Assembly (NCBI GenBank): GCA_964524835.1 | Contig: CAZGEG010000020.1 | Coordinates: 19,055-83,054 of the forward strand | DNA: 64,000 nt | Source: JACRCG01 sp964524835 | GTDB lineage: Bacteria; Desulfobacterota; Desulfuromonadia; Geobacterales; Pseudopelobacteraceae | Reading direction: 5' to 3' | Part shown: in pieces, positions 41,886-49,258 of the stretch | How the letters are laid out: the number at the start of each line of letters is the position of its first letter | Numbering within the stretch: the stretch's first letter is position 1 | Translations under genes and position numbers: made by a program | Notes under the pieces: generated by a model | Database searches by the model: none | Seen by the model: the letters and a program-made list of their open reading frames with translations, nothing else | What the model was told of the DNA's origin: nothing

Positions 41886-43850
41886 ATGAGCGCAATATTT
41901 GGAATAATAAATATGAACGGTCAACCTGTCGCAGTTGACCGCCTTGAGCAAATGTGCGCTGCACTTGCTGCTCACGGACCGGATGATAATGGAATCTGGA
42001 GCAATGACCTGATTGGCTTGGGACAGCGCTTAATGTGTTTTACGCCGGAAGATTATTTCGAACGACAGCCACTCATAAGCAAAGATGGTCAACGCGTGCT
42101 GGTGAGCGATGCCCGCATCGATAATCGGTTTGAACTTGCAGCCACGTTTGGTATTTCTTCGTCTGATGAGTCTCAACTTCCTGACTCGGCATTTATTTTA
42201 CGAGCATACGAAAAATGGGGGGATGAGTGTGTAAGTCATCTTATCGGCGCGTTCACCTTTGCCCTGTGGGACAACCGGGAACAGTTACTGATTCTGGTCC
42301 GTTCTCCCAGAGGTGAACGCCCACTTTACTACCATTCAGCCGCGCAGCAGCTTGCTTTTGCTTCTATGCCCAAGGGTCTCTTTAGCCTTCCATCTGTTCC
42401 CCGTGAAATCGACCTTGAGCAATTAGCTGACTATCTCGTGGTAGCTCCTGCTGAACCGGGTCTGTGTCTATATCGAGATGTCAAGCAGCTACCTGCGGGG
42501 CATCTGTTGTCTGTCAGCCGTGATGGCGTGAGATCACGTCGCTACTGGCAGCCCGACTTGCAGCGTGAACTCCGACTGTCCAGCAATGATGAGTATGTTG
42601 AGGCGTTTACCGAGCTGTTAGAGCGCGTTGTTGCCGATCACCTGCGAAGTGCCACAGCGGTAGGTGTGATGATGAGTGGTGGGCTAGACTCAGCTACCGT
42701 GGCAGCAGTTGCAGCGCAACAGCTGAAGAGACAGGGAAAACGTATGGCTACATTTACCGAAGTGCCGCGAGCCGGGTTTTCCGGTACTGTTATCTCCGGT
42801 AGATACGCCGATGAGACTCCGTTTGTGCAGGCCATGGCTAACCAGTATGACACAATCGACCTCAACCTTATCCGCACCGATGGACGGTTTTATCTGGACG
42901 ATGTTACTGCCTTATTCGCGATGGCGGAGGTGCCTTTCCGAAATGCCTCGAATTTGGTCTGGTATGAGGCGATACAGCGAGAGGCTGGGCGTCAGAACAT
43001 TCGAGTTCTTCTTACAGGCGCGCCAGGGAATCTGACAATCAGTTGGAATGGACGAGGCTTACTGCCGCTTCTACTGTACAACGGACGATTTTTCAAAGCC
43101 TGGCATGAGGCGCAGGCACTGGCACGGCAGACCAACTCGCCTTCCGGAATTCGTACTCTCTTTGGTCAGGGCGTCATGCCACTGCTGCCCGCTTCAGTAT
43201 GGCGAACTATTCAGTATCTTCGCCGCAACAAAAACTCGCTGTTTTCAGTAAGTGTACCTTGGCAATCCTACTCTCCCATTCTTCCGGCGTTTGCACAAGA
43301 ACAGCGATTAATTGAGCGTTCCAGGGAAAAGAATTGCGACTTTTCTTTTCGTCCTGCCAGCAATACAAAGCGAGAGCGGTACGAGTCTTTAGTGGAATTT
43401 GCCGGGAATTCGGACATCGGCACTGCCTACCAAGCTTTGTGCGGTGTCGAAACACGCGATCCGACCGGTGATATGCGCATAGTAGAGTTTTGTCTCTCCC
43501 TGCCGGAAGAACAGTGCCTTCATGACGGTAAATCACGTTGGCTGCTGCAAAGGGCCATGGCTGACCGCTTGCCGACGGAGGTCTTGGCTAACCGGCTCCG
43601 TGGCTTGCAGGCCGCAGACTGGTTCGAACGGTTGGTAGATGCTCAGGAAGTAGTCCGACAAGAGTTGGACCGGCTGGAGCAGAGCCCTATGGCCAAACGA
43701 GTTCTTGATTTGCAGCGAATGCGCAGCCTGGTTGAGCAGATGCCTGGGGCAGGTGGTGACGCGAATCGGGCCATAGTCGCGTATCGAGGTGTTCTTGAGC
43801 GGGGCTTGATGACCGGTCGCTTTTTAAGGTGGTTAGAGTCTGGACAATAG
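41886..43850 (+). CDS. Lasso peptide macrolactam synthetase (C protein, asparagine-synthetase like)
   Basis: A 654-residue protein of class-B asparagine-synthetase build. The N-terminal glutaminase-like domain starts MSAIFGIIN: the Cys2 nucleophile of real glutamine amidotransferases is replaced by Ser-Ala, so no ammonia is made from glutamine. The C-terminal ATP-pyrophosphatase domain keeps SGGLDS (264-269), and IGAFTFALWDNREQ is conserved. Lasso cyclases use this fold to adenylate an Asp/Glu side chain and close the ring on the peptide N-terminus. The following B2 gene and precursor support this over true asparagine synthesis. AAGG precedes the ATG. First gene of the cluster. Confidence 0.9.
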   Translation: MSAIFGIINMNGQPVAVDRLEQMCAALAAHGPDDNGIWSNDLIGLGQRLMCFTPEDYFERQPLISKDGQRVLVSDARIDNRFELAATFGISSSDESQLPDSAFILRAYEKWGDECVSHLIGAFTFALWDNREQLLILVRSPRGERPLYYHSAAQQLAFASMPKGLFSLPSVPREIDLEQLADYLVVAPAEPGLCLYRDVKQLPAGHLLSVSRDGVRSRRYWQPDLQRELRLSSNDEYVEAFTELLERVVADHLRSATAVGVMMSGGLDSATVAAVAAQQLKRQGKRMATFTEVPRAGFSGTVISGRYADETPFVQAMANQYDTIDLNLIRTDGRFYLDDVTALFAMAEVPFRNASNLVWYEAIQREAGRQNIRVLLTGAPGNLTISWNGRGLLPLLLYNGRFFKAWHEAQALARQTNSPSGIRTLFGQGVMPLLPASVWRTIQYLRRNKNSLFSVSVPWQSYSPILPAFAQEQRLIERSREKNCDFSFRPASNTKRERYESLVEFAGNSDIGTAYQALCGVETRDPTGDMRIVEFCLSLPEEQCLHDGKSRWLLQRAMADRLPTEVLANRLRGLQAADWFERLVDAQEVVRQELDRLEQSPMAKRVLDLQRMRSLVEQMPGAGGDANRAIVAYRGVLERGLMTGRFLRWLESGQ

Positions 43851-43893
43851 AATATGAGTAGTGTAAAATTTCTTTGAATTAAAAGGACAATAT

Positions 43894-44346
43894 ATGTTTC
43901 ATCCAACAGCAGTATTACGCAAATTAAGCTGCAAATCAACTCGGCAGCAGGGATTGCTGGTAGAAGCGATCATGTTTCTTCTGCTGTCGCGATTTCTACT
44001 CGCCCTGCTGCCGTTTCGCTTACTGACTAAATTTATGGGCCGTTTGCCAAAAAAACCGGAGGTAGTGGGACCAGATCGCGAGCGCTTGCGCAGCGAGGTT
44101 TCCTGGGCAGTAACCGCAGCAGCAGAGCATCTGCCCATCAAGCTGGCATGTTTTCCCCGCGGCATTGCTGCGCAAGCCATGTTGCGCCGTCGCCGGGTAG
44201 CTGCTATAATGTACCTCGGTGTGGCAAATCTGCCTGAGCGTGGTCTTGCTGCCCATGTCTGGGTGCAGGACGGGACCTGCGGCGTTATTGGCCACCAGAT
44301 TGCCGGTGAATACTCAGTACTGATGCGTTTTCCGAATATACTATGA
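43894..44346 (+). CDS. Lasso peptide leader peptidase (B2, transglutaminase-like)
   Basis: A 150-residue protein of the McjB C-terminal family. It has a hydrophobic N-terminal stretch (AIMFLLLSRFLLALLPFRLL) and then the protease core with Cys86 (KLACFPRGIAAQAMLRRR), His121 and Asp126 (AAHVWVQDG), the Cys-His-Asp arrangement of leader-cleaving lasso proteases. Length matches stand-alone B2 proteins in clusters where the recognition element is a separate B1. AAGGAC precedes the ATG. It is 43 bases downstream of the cyclase gene and 49 upstream of the precursor. Confidence 0.92.
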   Translation: MFHPTAVLRKLSCKSTRQQGLLVEAIMFLLLSRFLLALLPFRLLTKFMGRLPKKPEVVGPDRERLRSEVSWAVTAAAEHLPIKLACFPRGIAAQAMLRRRRVAAIMYLGVANLPERGLAAHVWVQDGTCGVIGHQIAGEYSVLMRFPNIL

Positions 44347-44395
44347 TGCGCAGATTCTGGACTGGTTCCAGAAAATTCCATAAAAGGAGAAAAAA

Positions 44396-44515
44396 ATGAG
44401 CGATTCATGCAAGCCAATCTGGAACAAACCAAGCCTTAAACGCCTTTCACTGAAGGATGCGGAGACAGGTGCAACTACCCCAAACCCGCTTGACCTCACC
44501 GATCAATATTCCTGA
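44396..44515 (+). CDS. Lasso peptide precursor (39 residues)
   Basis: A short frame with a strong AGGAGA seven bases upstream of its ATG. The leader has W9-N-K-P12-S-L14, the W/YxxPxL motif bound by the B1 recognition domain, and Thr24 at the penultimate leader position. Cleavage after Gly25 leaves the core ATTPNPLDLTDQYS. Ala1 and Asp8 of the core would form an 8-residue macrolactam with a 6-residue tail ending in Tyr-Ser. The layout parallels paeninodin (YSKPSL leader motif, Thr at -2, Ala1, terminal Ser), whose last Ser is phosphorylated by its HprK-like kinase. A kinase gene of that type follows here. The hand-calculated lasso mass is about 1516.70 Da monoisotopic. Confidence 0.85.
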   Translation: MSDSCKPIWNKPSLKRLSLKDAETGATTPNPLDLTDQYS

Positions 44516-44573
44516 AATTTTTCTGATTGCGGCCTTTCAGGAATCATTGAACAAACCGATTGATGTAGTTTTT

Positions 44574-44629
44574 CGAATTGAGCACAGCGTCCATACTGGA
44601 AGTGGAGCTGTGCTCATTCGATTTTTTTT
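44574..44629 (+). terminator. Intra-operon terminator/attenuator after the lasso precursor
   Basis: A long stem (44574-44588 with 44607-44620, one bulge; core tgagcacagc/gctgtgctca) is followed by a run of eight T (44622-44629). Located between precursor and kinase, it should let the short precursor mRNA outnumber the downstream modification genes. Confidence 0.8.
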
Positions 44630-44664
44630 CCCGGCAACTTGAATCCATTCCCGAGCAATAATTA

Positions 44665-45582
44665 ATGTCTACACGAAATTATCAGGCATTTGGCCTGTCC
44701 ATTGAATCGGCAGTAGATCTGCCGGAACTCACACCCGGCAGTGGATCGGTACCGGACGTTACCATATCCATGGGCATTGTTCCGGAGAACCTGTTGTCTG
44801 GTCTTCAGGAGTATCCGGTTGTCCCCGGCGTGCTGTACCAAGCCTCGGCTGATCGGTTTCTGCTGAAAATAGAACGTGTCGCCCGTTATCTGATTCGGAA
44901 CGGCAACGAGATTATATTTCAAGCCTCACCGAATGCAGATGTTGATGTCATCAATCTTTTTCTTACCGGTTCGGCATTCGGGGCACTGCTATTACAGAGG
45001 GGCCTGCTTCCACTGCACGGGAGCGCTGTCGCAACTCCTAAAGGGGCAGTGCTCTTCGTCGGCCCTTCGGGAAATGGCAAATCTACCATTGCAGGTGCCT
45101 TACACCAGCGCGGTTACCCGGTACTTTCCGACGATGTTTCGGCGATCTTCACTGCAGAAGGAGTTCCGCAAGTACTGCCCGCCTATCCGCGCCTTCTTCT
45201 CTGGGCTGATGCCGTCCATCAACTGGATGCAACCGAAGCGGGTCTGCGACCGGCCCACGCGCGGCAGGAAAAATATCAGTTTCCAATCCATTCCGAATTC
45301 CCTGCGGAAGCCTTGCCGCTCCATGCAATATATGTGTTGTCTCCGGTTGTAGGAAATAAATTGGAATTGACGACGTTGACCGGTTTTGCCAAACTGCAGA
45401 GCCTGATTGACAATACCTATCGACTTCAATTTCTTTCTGGTATGGGGTTGCATGACTGGCATTTCAGCAAGGTCTGTGAACTTGCTAAACATGTCCACGT
45501 AGCATTGGCTGAAAGGCCAATAGATTCATATATCCTGAATGCTCTTGCCGACCTTCTGGAAAATGATTTCCTTGGGGCATAG
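44665..45582 (+). CDS. Lasso peptide kinase, HPr-kinase-like
   Basis: A 305-residue protein. The N-terminal region AFGLSIESAVDLPELTPG is typical of HprK-related proteins in peptide clusters. The kinase core has LPLHGSAVA, P-loop GPSGNGKST (about 133-141) and the SDDVSAI acidic motif. Such enzymes phosphorylate the C-terminal Ser of lasso precursors (PadeK with paeninodin). The precursor here ends in Ser. Alternative: the HprK-related A protein of exosortase EPS loci, but the adjacent B2, cyclase and precursor favour a lasso role. Expression is probably reduced by the terminator just upstream. The ribosome site is weak. Confidence 0.85.
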   Translation: MSTRNYQAFGLSIESAVDLPELTPGSGSVPDVTISMGIVPENLLSGLQEYPVVPGVLYQASADRFLLKIERVARYLIRNGNEIIFQASPNADVDVINLFLTGSAFGALLLQRGLLPLHGSAVATPKGAVLFVGPSGNGKSTIAGALHQRGYPVLSDDVSAIFTAEGVPQVLPAYPRLLLWADAVHQLDATEAGLRPAHARQEKYQFPIHSEFPAEALPLHAIYVLSPVVGNKLELTTLTGFAKLQSLIDNTYRLQFLSGMGLHDWHFSKVCELAKHVHVALAERPIDSYILNALADLLENDFLGA

Positions 45583-45623
45583 TATGTTGTCTGAACATAA
45601 ATAGTTGTGAAGGAGAACTTTTT

Positions 45624-45920
45624 GTGAAAACTATATCAAATGAGGACATTTCGCTTGATTCAACTGTCAGAAGAAGTGATAGCATACTTGTGCAGAATCT
45701 GGATGAAGACGTGGTTATGGCAAATATTGACAGCGGCCATTACTTCGGGATAGACCGTTCCAGCAAACGGATTTGGGAATTACTTGATTCACCGATCACC
45801 GTATCAGAAATCTGCCGCCTCCTTCAACAGGAGTATGCCGTTGATGCTGACACATGTGAACAGGATGTACTGGCATTTGTTCAGGAATTAGCTCAAGAAG
45901 GGCTTATTGAACCAGCTTGA
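45624..45920 (+). CDS. PqqD-family RiPP recognition element (lasso B1)
   Basis: A 98-residue protein starting at GTG 45624 with AAGGAGA upstream. The winged-helix PqqD/RRE fold is recognised by LDEDVVMANIDSGHYFGIDRSSKRIWELLDSPITVSEICRLLQQEY and the C-terminal QDVLAFVQELAQEGLI. The RRE binds the leader YxxPxL motif and hands the precursor to the B2 protease and cyclase. It is separated from B2 by the precursor and kinase, so split B1/B2 with intervening genes is an unusual order. Its stop lies 11 bases before the methyltransferase ATG. Confidence 0.92.
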   Translation: MKTISNEDISLDSTVRRSDSILVQNLDEDVVMANIDSGHYFGIDRSSKRIWELLDSPITVSEICRLLQQEYAVDADTCEQDVLAFVQELAQEGLIEPA

Positions 45921-45931
45921 ATGGAGGTGAC

Positions 45932-46873
45932 ATGTCAGACCACGATCTTATCGCTTTTCACCGGAAACTACTGAATGCCCCGGAACGGATGCAGCAGTAC
46001 CGAAAAGCTATCCTTGATACTGTCAAACCGGGTGATGTGGTGCTTGACCTCGGCTGTGGCAGCGGCATATTGGGTTTATTTGCCTGTCAGGCAGGCGCTA
46101 AAAAAGTTTATGCTGTGGAACAGAGCGCCGCAATTGCACTTGCAAAAGAGCTTGCAGAGGCCAACGGCTTTGCAGACAGGATTGTTTATCTTAATCAGAA
46201 CATAAAAGATGTTCGCCTTGACGAGCAGGTTGATATAATCGTATCAGAGCTTATATCAAAGGGTGTTCTCGGACAGCGGATGTCCGAAACTATTGGCTGG
46301 GCCCGTGCTCACTTACTGAGACCAGAAGGAAAAATATTGCCGAAGCAGGTGGATCTGATTATTGCACCTTTTGATGATGCAACACTGTATCAGAAGACCC
46401 TGCTGCCAGCTTCTACTGAATACAACCTTGATTTCTCACCAGTTTCCAAACGTTCATACAGCACTCCTATCTCATGCCACATGCCCGCTGATGCCATGTT
46501 GTCTCCGGGCCAAATTGCCTATCACTACGATGCCTATACCGCTGGCATAAACGATCACTTTAAAGCACAGCTGATGTATTCAGTCGAAAAAGCCGGAACA
46601 CTTCACGGCTTTACTCTCTGGTTTTCGTCCATACTTTCTGATGGTCATTTGCTTGTGAACGCACCTCCTGGAATACCAGCCTGGGACAATCTTGTGCTTC
46701 CACTTTCAGAACCGGTATCGGTCGACTCCGGAGATGTTATTGAATTATCACTGACAGGTAGAGACGATTCAGAGATGCCTTCAATGTGGGCTTGGAATAC
46801 CAAAGTTAAACATGACAATTCTGTTGTCACGGAACAAAAACAATCCACTTTTTTTACCAAATTATCAATATAG
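45932..46873 (+). CDS. PRMT-like class I SAM methyltransferase in the lasso cluster
   Basis: The frame opens at TTG 45917, but the ATG at 45932 with TGGAGGTGAC is better and gives 313 residues. The SAM fold shows VVLDLGCGSGILGLFACQAGAKKVYAVEQS (motif I and post I). It continues with a PRMT-type double-E-like loop SELISKGVLGQRMSE, in which the second Glu is displaced. The C-terminal part resembles the PRMT beta barrel (PAWDNLVLPLSEPVSVDSGDVIELSL). Arginine methylation would be expected by homology, but the predicted core has no Arg and the leader has only Arg16. Tail carboxylate, Asp/Gln or a non-peptide target is possible. No T-run terminator follows. Confidence 0.82.
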   Translation: MSDHDLIAFHRKLLNAPERMQQYRKAILDTVKPGDVVLDLGCGSGILGLFACQAGAKKVYAVEQSAAIALAKELAEANGFADRIVYLNQNIKDVRLDEQVDIIVSELISKGVLGQRMSETIGWARAHLLRPEGKILPKQVDLIIAPFDDATLYQKTLLPASTEYNLDFSPVSKRSYSTPISCHMPADAMLSPGQIAYHYDAYTAGINDHFKAQLMYSVEKAGTLHGFTLWFSSILSDGHLLVNAPPGIPAWDNLVLPLSEPVSVDSGDVIELSLTGRDDSEMPSMWAWNTKVKHDNSVVTEQKQSTFFTKLSI

Positions 46874-46974
46874 CCGATTCAAACTCATCTTTATTTCATT
46901 TCAATCTACCTGGGCTAATACATTTTTAAAAAAGTAATATTTTTTGGTGACACAACTATATGATTACTCGCGCG

Positions 46975-47010
46975 GGCATCTATGGCATCTAGGCATCTAT
47001 GCACATCTAT
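46975..47010 (+). repeat. Short direct repeats GGCATCTATG next to the RAYT element
   Basis: Four imperfect copies of gcatctatg or gcatctag lie directly left of the 28-bp inverted repeat. They may be slipped remnants of insertion or of an older repeat. Confidence 0.7.
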
Positions 47011-47038
47011 GGGGTCAGGTTTGACTTTCTGCTATTTT
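47011..47038 (+). repeat. Left 28-bp terminal inverted repeat
   Basis: Starts ggggtcaggtttgac; exact complement of 47987-48014. Confidence 0.95.
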
Positions 47039-47054
47039 TCTGTATTATGTTCAC

Positions 47055-47993
47055 ATGGCACGTAAACCTCGCATCCATTTCTCCGGCGCAGTATATCATG
47101 TAATTCTCCGCGGAAACGCCGGGCAGCCGATTTTTTTCGACGATCGCGACCGGTATCGTTTGTGCGTTATCTTGCAGTATGTTGTGGAAAAGTTTAGTTG
47201 CCGTATTCACGGGTTTTGCCTCATGACAAACCATGTACATCTCGTTGTGCAGACCGGAGACGTCCCCCTGTCACGCATCATGCAGATCCTTTCGCTTCGC
47301 TATACAAAATGGATAAACTTTTCACAATCACGAACGGGACACATATTCCAGGGACGCTACAAGGCGCTCCTGCTGGATGCTGACACTTATCTGATGGAAC
47401 TCGTCCGTTATATTCACCTCAATCCTGTTCGTGCCGGCATGGTCGCATCGGTCAATGATTATCCGTGGTGCGGGCACCATGGATATCTGGGAATTGAAGT
47501 GCTCCCGTGGTTGACAACAGACTGGGTTCTATCGATGTTTTCTACCGACACCAGAAAAGCACAAAATGCTTACGCAAACTTCGTAACGGACGGAATCGGT
47601 GAGAAAAGAAGAAATGAATTTCATATCGGAACGTGCGAAGGGCGGATTCTCGGTGATGAAAACTTTACCGATGATTCCTTTGTGAAAGCACATCAGCTGC
47701 GGGGCAGTAGTTTCAGTCTTGCAGATGTTATCAACGCTGTATGCAAGAGATATGTTATAACGGCCGAACAGCTGAGGGCACCGGGAAAGGCAAGACCGTT
47801 TTCCGAGGCCCGAGCGGTTACGGCCCTTTTTGTCCGTGAGTCTTCGTGGCTATCTCTCACGGAGTTAGGAAAAATATTAAGCCGGAATATTGCACCGTTG
47901 GGGAGGACTGGGCAGCGTCTTTTGGAGAAGGCATCTAAAGATGAGACGTTACACTCTAAAATCGAAGAGATCCGACTTGATCTAACAAAATAG
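47055..47993 (+). CDS. REP-associated tyrosine transposase (Y1/HUH)
   Basis: A 312-residue single-strand transposase. The N-terminus ARKPRIHFSGAVYHVILRGNAGQPIFFDDRDRYR is typical. HUH metal motif: HVHLVV in CLMTNHVHLVVQTG. Catalytic Tyr: LVRYIHLNPVRAG (near residue 118). RYKALLLD is also conserved. The C-terminal 150 residues form a DnaA/HTH-like extension (SSFSLADVINAVCKRYVITAEQLR). It looks intact, so the element could be recent or domesticated. No clear Shine-Dalgarno sequence precedes the ATG. Confidence 0.9.
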   Translation: MARKPRIHFSGAVYHVILRGNAGQPIFFDDRDRYRLCVILQYVVEKFSCRIHGFCLMTNHVHLVVQTGDVPLSRIMQILSLRYTKWINFSQSRTGHIFQGRYKALLLDADTYLMELVRYIHLNPVRAGMVASVNDYPWCGHHGYLGIEVLPWLTTDWVLSMFSTDTRKAQNAYANFVTDGIGEKRRNEFHIGTCEGRILGDENFTDDSFVKAHQLRGSSFSLADVINAVCKRYVITAEQLRAPGKARPFSEARAVTALFVRESSWLSLTELGKILSRNIAPLGRTGQRLLEKASKDETLHSKIEEIRLDLTK

Positions 47994-48014
47994 CAGAAAG
48001 TCAAACCTGACCCC
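47987..48014 (-). repeat. Right 28-bp terminal inverted repeat
   Basis: Ends gtcaaacctgacccc; contains the transposase stop codon TAG (47991-47993). Confidence 0.95.
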
Positions 48015-48049
48015 ATCAGGAATATAGGGTAATATGGATAAGAGATATT

Positions 48050-48089
48050 CAATAGATGTGTCTAGTGTTTTTACTAGACACATCTATTG
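48050..48089. promoter_or_regulatory. Perfect 17-bp stem hairpin upstream of the ATPase gene
   Basis: Arms 48050-48066 (caatagatgtgtctagt) and 48073-48089 pair without mismatch around gttttt. The 3' arm ends 20 bases before the ATPase ATG, and no ribosome site is seen between. It may be an operator, a transcript hairpin that limits translation or a small repeat unit. No T-run follows, so it is not a standard terminator. Confidence 0.7.
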
Positions 48090-48109
48090 TTTAGCGATAT
48101 ATTCTCACC

Positions 48110-49258
48110 ATGACTCCTGCCTACGAACGTCCATTTGTTGCTCAACTTGAAAGACGGCTCCTGGCCGAACGGCCGCTCATTCAAGTTCTTATCGGCCCGC
48201 GGCAGGTAGGTAAAACCACCGGCGTGCGACAACTTCTTGCCCGGCATAACTTCCCGCACCACTACGCCAATGCTGACGATCTGCTGGTAACCGACCGTAC
48301 CTGGCTTTTTGAGCAATGGCAGACAGCCCGGCTGCTCGGTGATGAGACGGTACTGGTCATCGACGAGATTCAGAAGATTCCAAACTGGTCAGAAACAATC
48401 AAAGCATTGTGGGACAAAAGTCCCCGACAGCTCCGGGTAGTTGTATTGGGTTCAAGCTCTTTGCAAATCCAGACCGGCTTAACGGAAAGTCTTGCCGGAC
48501 GCTATGAGCTGACGCATATATTTCACTGGAACTATACGGAGCTTCATCAGGCATTCAATTACGATCTTGAGCGGTTTCTTATTTACGGAGGGTATCCCGG
48601 GGCGGTTGAGTTTGAAGATGATTTTAACCGATGGTATGCGTATTTGAAGGATTCTATTGTTGAAGCAGTAATTGGTAAAGATATCCTGCTAAATCGCAAG
48701 GTCGGCAATCCAGCACTCTTTCGCCAGGCGTTTGAGATCCTTTGTCATTATCCTGCACAGGAGATCAGTTATACAAAGTTGTTGGGACAACTGCAGGATA
48801 AGGGGAATACCGATCTCGTCAAATATTATATCGAATTATATGCCGGTGCCTTTATGATGCAGTCCCTCGGCAAATACTCCGCTAAAGAATGGTTGCGGCA
48901 ATCCTCCAGCCCTAAAATACTCCTCTCTTGCCCTGCTCTCTACACCATGAACGAAGGGCCACGAGTTCTTGATGATCCTGAAAAACGGGGGCGGGTTTTT
49001 GAACTGGCCGTTGGTGCACAGTTGATCCAACTGCCAGGTCAGCTGTATTACTGGCGGGAAAAAAATGCCGAAGTCGATTTTATTTATAAATATCAGGGGC
49101 AGCTGTACGCCATTGAAGTAAAATCCGGAAGGCGGAAATCAGCAAAGGGTATCGAAACTTTTACAAGTCGATTTCCGGATTCCCACCCGGTTATCCTGAC
49201 AGTTGAAAATTTTCCACTCTTCTCGGAAAATTCACACGCTTTTCTGGAATCACTTTAG
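48110..49258 (+). CDS. AAA ATPase with DUF4143 and nuclease-like C-terminus
   Basis: A 382-residue protein of the AAA_14/DUF4143 family. It has Walker A IGPRQVGKTTG (about 28), Walker B VLVIDEIQKIPNW (about 83), a sensor-like VVVLGSSSL, then DUF4143. The C-terminal fragment AEVDFIYKYQGQLYAIEVKSG has the D...E-x-K pattern of PD-(D/E)xK nucleases. The family is frequent in genome islands, of unknown function. Its stop abuts the ATG of the exporter, so the exporter may be translated through it. Position between cluster and exporter suggests later insertion rather than a lasso role. Confidence 0.88.
   Translation: MTPAYERPFVAQLERRLLAERPLIQVLIGPRQVGKTTGVRQLLARHNFPHHYANADDLLVTDRTWLFEQWQTARLLGDETVLVIDEIQKIPNWSETIKALWDKSPRQLRVVVLGSSSLQIQTGLTESLAGRYELTHIFHWNYTELHQAFNYDLERFLIYGGYPGAVEFEDDFNRWYAYLKDSIVEAVIGKDILLNRKVGNPALFRQAFEILCHYPAQEISYTKLLGQLQDKGNTDLVKYYIELYAGAFMMQSLGKYSAKEWLRQSSSPKILLSCPALYTMNEGPRVLDDPEKRGRVFELAVGAQLIQLPGQLYYWREKNAEVDFIYKYQGQLYAIEVKSGRRKSAKGIETFTSRFPDSHPVILTVENFPLFSENSHAFLESL

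Larger units (their letters stand above)
47011..48014 (+). mobile_element. RAYT element bounded by perfect 28-bp inverted repeats
   Basis: The ends 47011-47038 (ggggtcaggtttgactttct...) and 47987-48014 are exact reverse complements of each other, 28 bases each. They enclose one Y1/HUH transposase gene whose stop lies inside the right repeat. No target-site duplication is expected for HUH single-strand transposition, and none is seen. It splits the lasso cluster between the methyltransferase and the exporter. Confidence 0.88.

Noticed and set aside
44396..44515. Alternative lasso core starting at Gly25 with a 9-residue Gly1-Asp9 ring
   Set aside because: Would place Thr at -1 instead of the near-invariant -2; less likely, though not excluded.
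44665..45920. Kinase and PqqD as the HprK-rel-A/PqqD pair of an exosortase EPS locus
   Set aside because: No exosortase or PEP-CTERM gene is seen here, and B2, cyclase and precursor sit directly alongside.
47055..47993. Target-site duplication around the RAYT element
   Set aside because: The flanking gcatctatg copies occur only on the left side; none matches on the right.
48110..49258. DUF4143 ATPase as a member of the lasso pathway
   Set aside because: The family is typical of genome islands and it lies with a mobile element; more likely an insertion.
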